From: Dioscorea cayenensis subsp. rotundata | Lineage: Eukaryota; Streptophyta; Magnoliopsida; Dioscoreales; Dioscoreaceae | Direction of reading: 5' to 3' | Assembly (NCBI RefSeq): GCF_009730915.1 | Contig: NC_052488.1 | Location: 19,462,305-19,526,304, forward strand | Length of the DNA: 64,000 bases | In this document: piece after piece, positions 1-12,469 of the stretch | Layout: each line of letters starts with the position of its first letter | Position numbering within the stretch: position 1 is the stretch's first letter | Notes under the pieces: model-generated | Databases searched by the model: none | Seen by the model: only the letters and a program-made list of their open reading frames with translations | What the model was told of the DNA's origin: nothing | Position numbers and translations under genes: made by a program

Positions 1-517
1 AATCCTCTATACCAACCATCACAGAGATCAGCCATGGAATTCGGGTCCTGTTTGAATTTAATTTTTCCTTGTAATCCCCTTTGGATACAGATTTTCAAAA
101 GATCATCTTAACTTTATTATTTAATTGCCCAGACCTTATCCTATTTACCCAGACCAGATTGAATTCCAAAACCCTTTCGGGTGAAAAAAAAAATATACTT
201 TTAACAATAACGCTAATAATAAATATTTACTAATACTTATTTAGAAACCATTCTTTTCTAACTTTCAAAGTCTCAGGAACTTAACAGTAAACATTTACAC
301 ACATCTCCAATTACCAACGAATAACAAGCAAACCCTTTATAAATATATATATATATATATATACATAACTAATCAAAAGCCTCAATGCTATATAACACAC
401 AAATGACCTGAATGGAGGAAAAGCAATTACAAGTAAATCAACAATCAAGAACAGTTTAATAGAGCAGAGAAATTACACACTAATGACTACTAACAGAGCA
501 AGAAGACCTCAGCTTCA
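1..517. other. 3' flank of the CAMTA gene, no other gene seen
   Basis: AT-rich sequence downstream of the CAMTA stop codon, probably its 3' UTR and terminator region. It holds an (AT)n run near 343-362. No ORF or RNA gene is recognisable. Confidence 0.5.
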
Positions 518-3500
518 TCAAGCAGGTCCAAGAGGCAGTGGTGAATCCTCCCAGAGCTCCTCTAGTTCAGTCATGAAATCTCCACCATCTACTGGACCAT
601 TTAGAAGACTTTCCTGCATGACCTGAAAATATTTGCAGATGAAAATTTCTAATTATTATGTAGGTAATTAAGGTTTTATGTTTTTCATTTTAAAAACTTA
701 AATTTGGATAACTGCCTACAAAAATAATGTTTCTAAGTTTACTCTGAATTTTCCAGCTTGCAGGATATAAAAGTAGAACATGAAAGATTTACTTCACAAT
801 TCACATACTTTCTTTGTTTTCATAATCAACAAAGAATCCCAGACATAGTTTCAAATTCTATGAATTTGGTTGATATTATCTACAAGCACAAGTTGAAATA
901 ATAGTAGAGCTAAATTACTTTATAGTGCTAGACAAGTTTTTTTTTTTTTTATACCAAGATGAGCGGCCTAGTCGCTAGGAAGATAAGGGCGTGCACAAGT
1001 CTCAGTACTGCGAGGCCTGCACACATATGGGTGCTAGGACGATCTGCACACAACCACCACTTACACAACTAAAAATATGCCCTCACCCATAATTTGAACT
1101 CTCACCACTTGTGGTGAAGGAGTCTAACAAAGATCCGAATACCAATAGACCACTTGGTCATTAGTAATAGACAAGTTATGTTGCCAAGTTCAAATATACA
1201 CCAAAAAAGCACAATGCATGGATGCAATCTAAAAGGGCAAAAATCTAGATGATAGGAAACACATGGCTGATGCCCACGAAGCATTGTGAACCACTTGGAC
1301 TGGAACTTAGATACAACATTATGAGAAATTTAATCAAGACTTCAACATTATCAGAAGGAAAAATGATCTAATTAGAACATGACAAAATCAATAACGAACA
1401 ACCAGTGGATGAGTAAGTTTTGAGGTGAACATACAGAAAATTTTAAGGTTTTAACCTAATCTTAAATGAATTTTCTGCTCGAAACTAATTTTCAGCCATT
1501 ACCTGTTGACCAGTGGTGCCAATGTCTTAGCCTATGAGTGGTGCCAATTTCTAGCCTATGTTATCTATAGCAACCTATGGTACTGATTTCATCAGACTGA
1601 AGAACGTTAAACAGAATTAGAACATTTAGAATATAACTCTACCAACCTTGGACTCCTGAAGTTCTGTGACAACTTTCAGCAGCCTATGGTACTGGTCTCT
1701 TGCTTCTGAATACTGAACCATTGACCTCACCCGGGCCAATGCTTTCCCAAACCTGGCCTCAGTCTGCTTTCTCCCTTCTTTCAAGTAATCATACTCGTCC
1801 TCTGTAGAAGATTGGTCTTGCATCATTGATCCTTCAAGCAAGTTTTCTGACCTAAACCCTCGCAAGCCACTTCCTTTACGCCTCCAGCGCAATATAGCTT
1901 TCTCCACAATTCCTACGGTCCAGACAACTTTTTTGTAGTGCTTCCTCACTTGGTGGCCTCTTACATGAGCCTGGTCAGCAATCAGGAGTAAACACTAATA
2001 AGAAGAGAATGGATAACATATATTTGCCCTGCATTTCATGGCTGGATGTGAAGTATGACTAAAATGTCAGGATTACATGTTGCCCAGCATAAGACAGAAA
2101 TGCATGATAATATACCTAATAATGTCTGAAAGAATTTCATTCAATCTATGAGAACATGCATGCCTGAACAGTTAGAAACTTGAGAGCCAGCATGGTTCAA
2201 TACGTTAAAACACCATAGTTAACAAAAATTATTATACTTGCAAGAATAAGTTCCAGGACAATCGCTAAGGCAGCTAAGTAGAAAGGAATAAAAAGACTGA
2301 GCAAATAGTATTACAGAAGCAAGCGGGAAAAAAAGGATGATCATATATACCTGGATAATAACAATTCGTTTGCGGATAACCATGAATTCTTTTCGGTCTT
2401 TCCATCCCCGGAACTTGTTTTGTATTTTTATAGCAGCAGCATTCAGAGGCAAATCCTGTTGTCCCAGCCTGGAAGGTTTCAATGACAGAAGAGAAATAAC
2501 CCTTTCATGTGATGTTCCACATTTATCATCACCAAATTCAACAAGTTTCTTTCTTTGAAACGATTGCACTCTAAACACTTGGTGAATTTGAGCTGCTGCT
2601 AAAGCCGAGTTCCGAAGGGCACTTAGACAGTCCTTCATTGAAACAGCAGCATGCTCCTCCCCATCAGCCAGGTGAGCGACACTCTCTGCTACAACATCGT
2701 CAATACTACTCAGACCAGAAATTTCAGAAACATCATTGCCTTCTGATTCCTTCAACTTGAGCATTGAGAGGTGGTTGGTAAGAGAAGATTCGGCCAGGAA
2801 ACCACCAATGCCTTTATGATTGTTAGTAGAAGCTAAATCTGAAGCAGTTCTTCCAGTGGGAAACTCAGGTGTTGGGTCTGTCAACGCTCCAGGATCAGCA
2901 CCAAGAACGATGAGCGTAACAACAGTGCGCTCCCTGAGATTCAAAAGTTCAACAAATGAGAAAAATGGCAGTTGGCTACCAGCCGAAGCAAAGGAAGCAA
3001 TGATGGGTATAGTATTCTTACCGACCACAAAATGCAGCCCAATGAAGTGCAGTCCATCCATGAACATCTCTGAAATTGATGCTAACACCTGCAGTGATGG
3101 TAGGCTCAATAGCCCAATCATAACCAAGAGCAGCAGCTAAATGCAGCACACCCTGCCCCTCGCTATCTAATACACTAGGACCTTTCCCATCTTCAGCTAG
3201 TTTGTGGAGAAGCCAAGTATGCAGTTTATCTTTTAAAAGCTTTTCAAGTAAATGGTTCTTTGCATTTCCAGGGGAAATTCTTTTGTCCTGGTTCAGCTTT
3301 AATAAATTACACCACTCATCCTCACTTTCCATCAGCAATGAACTGATTTTGCTGCTCAAGTCATGCTTCTCAGTTAGGACACTGGATAAGGGTTTTGAAT
3401 GGCTAGCAGATTCCAAAGATAATAATCTTTCAAGACGAATATGGAGATTCAGTTCATGTGTACTGCACAAGTAGGAATCTGAAATCTCCATGTGCTGAAC

Positions 3501-6500
3501 ATCACTGAGACGATATTCAAATTCGCGCACTTCACTGCATGCCAACCTATTAGAGCAAGTGATATAGAAAGGAACCCTCCCAGAGGCATGTAGTGGTGCA
3601 ATACAGCGAAGAACACCTTCCGCCAGAATCTCGGCTCGAACTTCAATTTCCCCAAACATGCATGACCATTTACATTTATCCACATCCTCCTTATCTTTCA
3701 AGAATTTTCCAGTGACAAGAACCTGTCAAACATTAAAGTAAAATGTTAAGGGGATAAGTGGTAATTGAATCAATTGCATATGAAGATTAAGGCCATTCAG
3801 GAAAACTAAATAAAACTAGCTTTGATTTAAAACCTTGGTTTCTGAGCCTATGTATGCCCAGTTGGGAGAAAAATCAATTATGCTGAAAAGCTGGTCTTGA
3901 GAAAGTGAGGGAGGCATCAGGTATGTTTCCAAGAGATCCTGAGTAGACAAGCTAGAAACTTCAACATTTCCATTATCAACAGTACCCCAATAAACCCCAG
4001 AGCTGGATTTTATACAAGGGTCCTCTACTTCTCCAAGCTCGTTGCTCATCCATCTGGAGAAACTGTCATGTTTCTTCAAGCCTCCCTCACCAATATTTGC
4101 AAGGTCCAATGATTGAGACTTCCGATTACAAGAATCATAGTCAATTCCCTCTGGTAAATGCTCAGCTTTTAAATCCACATCTAATTTAGGCAAGGAACCG
4201 ATTTCAGCATTAGAACCCTGAAATAAATAGAATATTCAAAGAACAAGTTCTCAGATGTCAAAGCCTTCCACAAAATATTCAAATCCCGAAGTAGATACTG
4301 CTTCGTATAAAAATAAAAAAAATCTGAATGTCAGTTATCAGATGCAAGCTATTATTAATTTAACATTTCAAAAGTGTCTTCCACAGTACCATCCAAGATA
4401 CTTCCTAGTCTGATTATATAAACTCTCTTTTAACTTTTGGAAGAAGGGAAATTAAGATCTTACCTGAAATATTAATTGATCTTGAGAAATAGCAACAACA
4501 TCATGCTTGAAATTAAAATCATCAGTTCCAAGCCCACCAAGTATGAGAGATTCTTTCACAAAATTGTTCTCCAAACTAGCAGGATCCGTGGAAGCAACTG
4601 GAGGCCGAAAAATTGGATCATCAAAACCTGTTGTACAGTGATCCAAGAGTTCATTCCAACATGTTGAGTCAAATTGCGTTCTAGCTGCATTAAATGTTAA
4701 CCCAAGGCTCGTCCTGTCATAAGCTTTAGTGTTGTCTCCTTGAGAAACTGAATAGAATCCAGATTCAAGAGATCCTACATGTGGTTTTTGAAAATGAACT
4801 GGAAGACATGGGTACAGAAAGTTACTCAACCATCCAGAAACTAAAACAAAAGAAAGAAAGCAAACAAAAGGTGCTCCTCACATTGGTCATCTGGAGGATG
4901 AAACGGAACATAATGATTGAATAGCCGAGCATCAATCACCGGCTCATCAGCACACCTCTGCAAGTCAGGGTAAGAGTGATATCTTGAACTTGCTTGATAA
5001 TTATCTGCTGCATCAAATTTCTATTTAGATACGCTGAGCAATAGTGAGTGCGATTAAAATATGAATGAGCAGAGCTACATCAGAAACAGAACATTCCATA
5101 AGATGATGCCTCTGGAATTAACATGGAAGAAGAAATTATACCAGATTCAGCATCTTCAAGTTCAGATGTCTGGGTGCTATTTGCGCTTTCGGCTTCTGTT
5201 GTTTGAGAAAGCAGACGACTTCGATGTGTGAAAGAATTTGAAATTACAGAACTATCCAACTGGGTCACTTGTGAATTATCTTCAACTTCTCTGATGCTTC
5301 TATAGCTAGATTTGTTGCCCTGGAGATCAAATTAATCACAGTGACAAAGAAGTAACCACTGAAGTGTCAAACATTACTAGGATGCATACAGAAAAAGATA
5401 CAAGGCAAAATTGGGAAGAAAAGGAAGTCCATTTGAGTGTTGGTATCACCATGACCAGTTATACCTGGAATACAACATACCATATGATGCTATGTAAGGC
5501 ATTAGAGTTGTTAATGGCCGACCTTTAGGAAAAAACAGTCTTTAATTTTGATGTTCAACCAAAATATGATGGCAAGTTTCAAGAACGTAAAATCATACAT
5601 GTAGCTGTACGAAACGTCATGGCCCAATACATGGCATAGAATGCAAATATATTCATTTTGTCGGATGGTAGTTCAGTGCAAGCCACAAATCATAGAATTG
5701 CAAGGAAAAGGACTAAAAAATAAAGAAAAATTCTTAAGTTTCAAGTGAAGCAAAGCATACAACAACGATAAAAGACACAAAGACAATTTATTAAAGAGAG
5801 ATCAAGATCTTGACCTTAACTTCACGGTAATGTACAAGAACAATGTGCATCAAATCCCTGCAACATTGTGAGCATATAGAACATAATGAGAGCTTTTTCA
5901 AAAAATAAATAATGACAATTCTCACAGAAATAATCATCCAAAAGTATGCAGGTTACCAAAAATGTAGTCTGAATAACATAGCTGTGCGTGCTTATGCATG
6001 TCAATAAAGAAATCTAGAACATTTGGGTGATGCATGACAATTTTAAAAGAGAGACAAACAAACAAGAATGACCTAGTTCTTATAATCTTTAAGCTCCTAA
6101 TGGAAGGAAATCTTAATGGTCTACCTCAAAGAAACAATATAACGGTCAGCTAGGAAACATAAAAACAAATTAACATCCGGATAACATTTAATGCGTTGGT
6201 TGAAGTGAACAAAGAAAAGAAAAATAAAATAAAATAAAAAGGTAAATGAAATAAAAATACTAAGTTATGCAAGCCACTAAAATACCTGATTTAGTTCAGA
6301 GAATAAGTATTTCTTATTTAGCATAGAAAGATGATTCTCAAGTTATAGATCAAGTAATCAACTAGAGAAGTATTGTGCATAAAAACATGTCAACTGACTT
6401 AATGATAAATCATAAAGCAAGATTAATGACCTTATTAATATGCTACATAAAGGTGTGACACAGGCATCTACAAAAGCTAACTATGCGTCAGATGTCAGTA

Positions 6501-8625
6501 AGCATATGCAGGATAATGTATACAATGGTCATTTAAGATCATAAAGGATATACATAGCCGTTACCTTGAAGCACATAATACATATTAAGGCATGTAAAAT
6601 AAACTTTAACTTTTAAATGATATAAACAAGGGATTTTTATTAAATACTCACTCTTCCAACATCCAATAACTCCGCCGTTGAAAGTTCTCATTCTCTTCTC
6701 CATGAGCATAGTAGCAATGCAACACATCAACACTCCCTGACTGAAACAGAAGGTAAAATACATCTTTAGTTGATCAACAGAAAACTTAACTCTCCAAGAA
6801 ATCCAACCTACAAAATGCTAAGAAATTTTCATTCCAATAGCTCAGTGCTCCAGTTTATGATCACTTTTAAGTTCAAGAGCAAGTATGGCTTGGTACAGCA
6901 AAACTATAGGTGTCTTCCCTTAAGGCATGTCCCATATGACCTTATCTTTCTTAAATTCATTTCAAATAAATTTATCTGGTGCCAATGTATAACCACAAAA
7001 CACTATACACATACATCATTCATGTCTCACTTACTTTTAACCTCTCATGAGCTTCTTTCACAGTTTTCCCATCCTTTTTCTTCCTCCAATTATGGCCGTC
7101 CTTTCGGAAGTATCTCAAAACCTTCCGATCAAATAGAAAAAGTGAACCACCTAATAAGAAAGAAACTTATGGCATCAAGTGAATAAAAGCAGGATAAACC
7201 AAGCTGAAATGTCCAACTTATATATGATCCCAAATTGTAAACCAGTTTTGTTCAATACAAGGAAAAAAAAAATTCGTCAAGACAGAGTAAACCAGTTCAT
7301 AAAAGGTGAAAAGAATGTACTAAGGTGGAAGATTATGCATGCAAACTGCCTCTTTAATGTCTGTCTTAACTAAAATATGGGTTATTGAAAACGTAGATGA
7401 AAGATGAATTACAAAAATTCGAGGAGTGCACAGGCTGTTGGGTGAGATAATGAATGTTAACAGAATACATGAATTGCCCTGATCCAACGCATACCCAATA
7501 CCTTAATCTTCAACAAAACCCAAACTTCATTAAACAGGGATTAAAACAAAAATCATAATCAGACTGTCCTATCAGGAAAATAAGCAAATCTAGATACTAA
7601 TCTCCATAACTGTCAAATTATGAAGTAAAAATGGATTCACTTTGAAAGATCCCAGCAGTTTTGACCAAAGCTTACAGCATCATGAGAGATAATATTCAAA
7701 AGATACAGATAATACAGTATTAAATGGTATAAACTGAGGTTCATCAAATCACAAGCAAAATTCAACATTCAATAAACCACGCAACACAAGATCTTACTAG
7801 GTGGCTTATTTGGTGGTTCTGGGGCAATGCAGAAGTTCTGATAGTTTCGAAGGATTTCACATATTTCAGCAGGGCGCAGCCATCGCTGTTGAGCTTCCAG
7901 TATTATTTGATTAATATCTGTTCATCCACAACAAGAACACAAATTTTCTTTTAAAGAAGTTGAGACATAAATTAAACAAAAAAGACACACCAAAGCCATG
8001 AACTCATCAAAATAAAAACTGAATGCAAAAACAAAACAAGCAAGAAACACCCATCATGTTCGATGCATGCTGATCAGTGATCATACACTGAGATCCATAC
8101 GCACGAGTCTCCATCAACTTCAAATAAAATTTAAAAAGAACCCTTCCATTAAACTAGTTTGACTTAAGTAAAAGTTTAGACTGTTTGACCATATGTGAGA
8201 GAAAGCGTGTGGTCCCCCAATAGACACAAAAGACCAATTCACAGCATCAGTGTTCAATTCTACAAAAAATAAACTCTATTAACATTCTTCCTCAAACATC
8301 CACAAAATACTAAATTGATTCTTCTACTAACAACCTCCCATCCATACTTACCTTCAGACACTGCCTTCAAACTATTCTCCCAACAAAACTTTGATCCTTC
8401 ACTACCAACTCCACTACCACAATACTCATACCATCAGTGTAACAAAACACTAAGACTATCAATAGACGCACAAATCAAATCTATTAATCTCCAATTCCTT
8501 GTCTTTAAAGTATAATATAACACCACGATCATAAACAAACACTGAATTAAGAGAAAAACAGGGTAATCCCATCGAATTATCTCACCTAATTGCGGGTTTA
8601 TCGCATAACGCCTGGTTTCCGCCAT
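518..8625 (-). CDS. CAMTA: Calmodulin-binding transcription activator (CAMTA1/2/3 type)
   Basis: Nuclear Ca2+/calmodulin-responsive activator that binds CGCG-type promoter elements in cold and defence responses (family knowledge). Thirteen coding exons join in phase: 8625-8586, 7917-7798, 7150-7035, 6740-6652, 5857-5815, 5319-5142, 5007-4882 (start could be 5004), 4798-4464, 4217-3834, 3722-3022, 2933-2351, 1970-1647 and 622-518. They give about 1047 residues, close to the 1000-1050 usual for the group. Domains in order: CG-1 DNA-binding domain at residues 5-135 (RYAINPQL, RWLRPAEICEIL, DGHNWRKKKDG, HCYYAHGEENENFQRRSYWM), TIG/IPT around 460-545 (FSIIDFSPNWAYIGSETKV), ankyrin repeats around 655-765 (HGWTALHWAAFCG), IQ motifs around 877-925 (AAIKIQNKFRGW, AHVRGHQVRKHY), then the CaM-binding helix WTVGIVEKAILRWRRKGSG. 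A TIG domain places it with CAMTA1/2/3. Start chosen because the CG-1 domain begins at once. The family is certain; the exact orthologue is not. Confidence 0.96.
939..1167 (-). mobile_element. SINE with poly(A) tail inside the last CAMTA intron
   Basis: An insertion of about 229 bp is flanked by the 10-bp direct repeat TAGACAAGTT (929-938 and 1168-1177). On the minus strand it begins with a tRNA-like box A (GACCAAGTGGTCTATTGG), has a box B-like GAGTTCAAATT about 60 bases on, and ends in a poly(A) run (the T run near 939-950). These are the hallmarks of a tRNA-derived SINE. It lies in the CAMTA sense orientation within the 623-1646 intron. Confidence 0.8.
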
Positions 8626-11600
8626 GAAGAATGAACAAAGCCCTCTTCCTCCTAGATCCAAATCTCAAAACCCTTTACCCTGAAAAATCAAAATCACAAC
8701 AAAACCCATAAAAAAACACAGGAATTCGAACCACAAACAGGGGAAAAAAATCACAGCCATGCGAAGCATTCGGGAAGTGAAATTCCAATCCGACGATCAT
8801 TTTCCGACCATTACCGGAGACCGAGAATGAGTGGCCGCCGCCGCCGATGATCCAAGATTCCGGAGACGAAGAAGAGAGAAACGGGAAAGAAACGAAAGAC
8901 AAACGAAACGGGAAGGAGGAACGAAGGATGGTATTGGGTCGCGCTTTTGTAATCACTTCTTGACGAAAACACCCCTGAATAATTACGATTATTACGATAA
9001 TGCCACTATCCATGTGCTGTTTTGCTAGTGGTTCGCGTCATCGAAGAGGTCTAATTCAGTCAAAAGACTAATAAGCACTCTGGCGCGCAGTAAAACGTGC
9101 CATCACCGAGGGTAGGTGTAAGCGAATCGTCACCGAAATAAGTTCAAGAGAGATTGTTAATTTTAGGGATTTTTTTTATTTAATAAATGGATTAGATTTC
9201 ATTTCTTGATTATGCCAATGGACGCAAATGTTAGCCTGTGAATGGTCCGTCAAAAGAGAAAAATAAATAAACAAATAAATAAATGTTAGCCTACGTATTG
9301 TATTTTTCATATTTTCCTGCCATATTTTTGTTTAAACTTTTCATTCGGTTTTTATTTTAGCTAGTAATTGTTTTTGTATTTGTTGATCTTTTATTTTATA
9401 AAAAAATTAATAATTTTAAATAAAAAATAAACTATTATTGTGTTATTTTCATATTTTTTTTATTTTATTTTTAGTTAAATTTATCTGTATGTTCTTGCTT
9501 CAGCTAGTAGTTATTTTTGTGTTTATTGTTCTTCCACTTAAAAAAATTATGATTTACCATAACAAATACATATATAATCATATATTACAATATAAAGATA
9601 ATGAATATAAACAAATATAATGCATCATATCAATTTTAGAATACTAAGAAAAGAATATTTACATTATTATTTATTTATTTATTTTTGATAAACAGTTTAA
9701 AATTATATATTTCCTAAATCTGGCTTTGATTGGGAAGTATCTAGTCTAACGTATAAAATATATATATATATAAAAAAAAAACAAGGGATAAATTCTTGGG
9801 AATAAGTCGGTGAACGTACCCAGCGGAGGAGCTGATATGGGATGTAGTTTTCAAGAATGATGCTCTGATGTTCAGACTGGGGGAGGGTATGGTAGAAGTT
9901 TCTTTTATAGAAAATAAAAAAGAAGCTCAAAAGGGCGGTGTGTTTGGTGGAAGCAGTGATCAGGTACCAGTATAGAGCCAAAATTATATACGTCTGTATT
10001 AAAAATTCTAATTTTTCTTTCCAGATGTTGTTAATAATTTTGAGCTTCTTTTAAAAGATGAATGGTTAAAAACAGAAAAGACGTCATGTGCAAACTTTGG
10101 TGGAGCAAGTGAGAATAGAACCCGCATATATATAGATATTGGAACCATCCACACACAATCACTACTTACATTTCTAGAAATGTGCCCTCACTTATGATTC
10201 GAATTATCATAATTTGTAAATGATTTTAATGTGGACCCGATTATTAATAAACTATTTTATCGTTGGTTAATTTTGAGGTCATACATATGGACATTAGAAT
10301 AACTCGCACATAACCACTACTCATATTTTCAGAAATGTACATACACTTATAATTCAAAGTCTCACTATTTATGAAGGGTTTTAATAGAGACCCGACTATT
10401 AATAAACCATTTTGTCATTGGTTAATTTTGAGGTCATACATATGGATGTTGGAACCACCCGCACACAATCACTACTCACATTTTCATAAATGTGCATTTA
10501 CTTATAATTCAAATTCTCATCATTTGTGAAGGATTTTAATGAAGACCTGATTATTAATAGGTCACTTTGTTCTTGATTAAATTTGGTGTATTATTTTATA
10601 ATTACTAATTAAACAGTGATATAAAAAGAAATATTTTTTTACTGTAGTGGATTGTTAATCAAATTAAATGAGGAATATATAAATTCAAAATTAATTGTAT
10701 AAATATTATAAAAATATTACAATAATATTATTTTTTATTGTTGTCAAGAGTGGGTATGAAGTTTTCCTTCTCATCAAAATTGCATGCCATTGGTTTATGT
10801 AAAATTTAATATAGTAAGATTCTAATTACTTTTTGTGATGTTTGACTGAAATAACAAATGTGAGGGGATTTTAATTACTTCTTGTAATGTTTGATTGAGT
10901 TAACAAATATGAGGTGGTACTTACAACTTTTGGAGAAAATAAAAAGAAAACAAACAAACTAAACAGTGACGTGTTAAAGATAAGGTCTTTGGTCATGGAG
11001 AATATATATATATGCGGCAATCTTTGGTTGATGGCATGTTTGATCATTTATTGTATATAGTGTCTTTGAATTATATAATATTTTTAATTTTTAGGGTGGT
11101 TATTCACTTCATTTGACTAATCAATCGCCAGTGTTTGACTGGTGTATATAGTGTCTGAGAATTATTTATGTACTTGATTTTTTAAATAAAGACTAATCAG
11201 AAGACGCGTGACTGAAAGTTATGAAAATAATTAACTTAGGTCACTTTTACCATGAAAAGACTATTTTGAAAATGGGTTGTTTTTGGTTAACTGTCTTTTT
11301 ATCACTTATTCACTTCATTTTATCTTATAAAATAACTGTCTTTTTACCCTTATTCACTTCATTTTATCTTATAAAACAAATGCTCATAATAAAATTAACC
11401 TAATTTTTTTTATCAAAAATTGTAAATTAATTCTTAACCCACAAAGCCATAAAAGCAAATAAAAGTATTTTATAAATTATCATTTTTTCCTAGAGTACGG
11501 AAGCAAATTTATATTGATAATTATTATATGAAAAAAATATTTTGAAAGGTTTTTTTTTAATAAAAACATGACAGATGCATATACAATGAGACCCATGCAC

Positions 11601-12469
11601 CATTGCCCTACCAACACAACGATTGAACTGCAAACTCACACCCACAGTCTGAGACTCTTGATACCACTATTTCCAGCGCATTTTAAACCTTAACAATTAG
11701 CATTCTGCAAACTAAATCTTTCACAGTGAACCAATGTTGCTGGACCACAGACTGTTGGCAAGGGTCTCATTTTCACTAAAATAAACACAAAAAACATAAC
11801 TTCAATTTTACTCCACTCAATTCAGGCAAAAAAAAAAAAAAATGGAACTTTACCCCAATTTCTCACTTCAGTCAAAACATTCCCAAGCATTAGCAAAACA
11901 CCAGCACAGGCAGTGGTGGTGAACACAATCTCTGCACACACAAACATAAGAACACAGGGGTAACATGGTCCATCAATGGAGGCTATAACAACTTATAAGT
12001 GGGCCCGGATGTCCTGCAGGGAAGGCACATACACCTTGCCAAACACTTGATCAGTCCAACAAACATGAAGAGGATATTTTCTGGCACCCAAATTATAGCA
12101 GAAGATGAAGACAGGATCTGTTCAGTATAAAATACTAGACGACAAGCAAAGAAAAAAAACAAAAAAGAGATCAAGAATGGTTTTACTCATGAGTAACATA
12201 ATAATGTGATTACTAATAAGCACAGCATGTTATTACATAGGTAAACACTCTGCAGTTCAGTCAGGATAATTAGGATGTGAAAGAAAAGAAACCTCTAAAA
12301 ACTCTTATTCAATGTTAAATGGTTTATATGAAATACTGTTGTTAAAGTCCCTTGCTTCCTGCAATGATTGAGCATCAGAACATGAGAAACAATTAGGGAG
12401 ATATGAGTAGTGCTCAAACTGCAGGGAGTTTTCAGGCATTGTATCTGGAGCGTAATCACATTGTTGTCG
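8626..12469. other. Intergenic: CAMTA promoter side and spacer
   Basis: The first few hundred bases above 8625 would hold the CAMTA 5' UTR and promoter. The rest is AT-rich, with no recognised gene. A SINE-like tandem array (10117-10577) is listed separately. Around 11570-12470 the sequence is less AT-rich and probably includes the 3' UTR of the minus-strand BTL gene. Confidence 0.5.
10117..10577 (-). repeat. Tandem trimer of a SINE-like unit, about 157 bp each
   Basis: Three diverged head-to-tail copies. The junction segment containing GGTTAATTTTGAGGTCATAC recurs about 157 bp apart (near 10265 and 10421). Each copy carries, on +, a stretch like CACACAATCACTACT followed by an AATTC..TCTCA box and a TTAATA..CATTTTGTCATTGG end. 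The unit resembles the body of the SINE in the CAMTA intron, with the same CATATGG and CACTTATAATTC order, so it is probably a tandemly amplified relative without a poly(A) tail. Confidence 0.6.
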
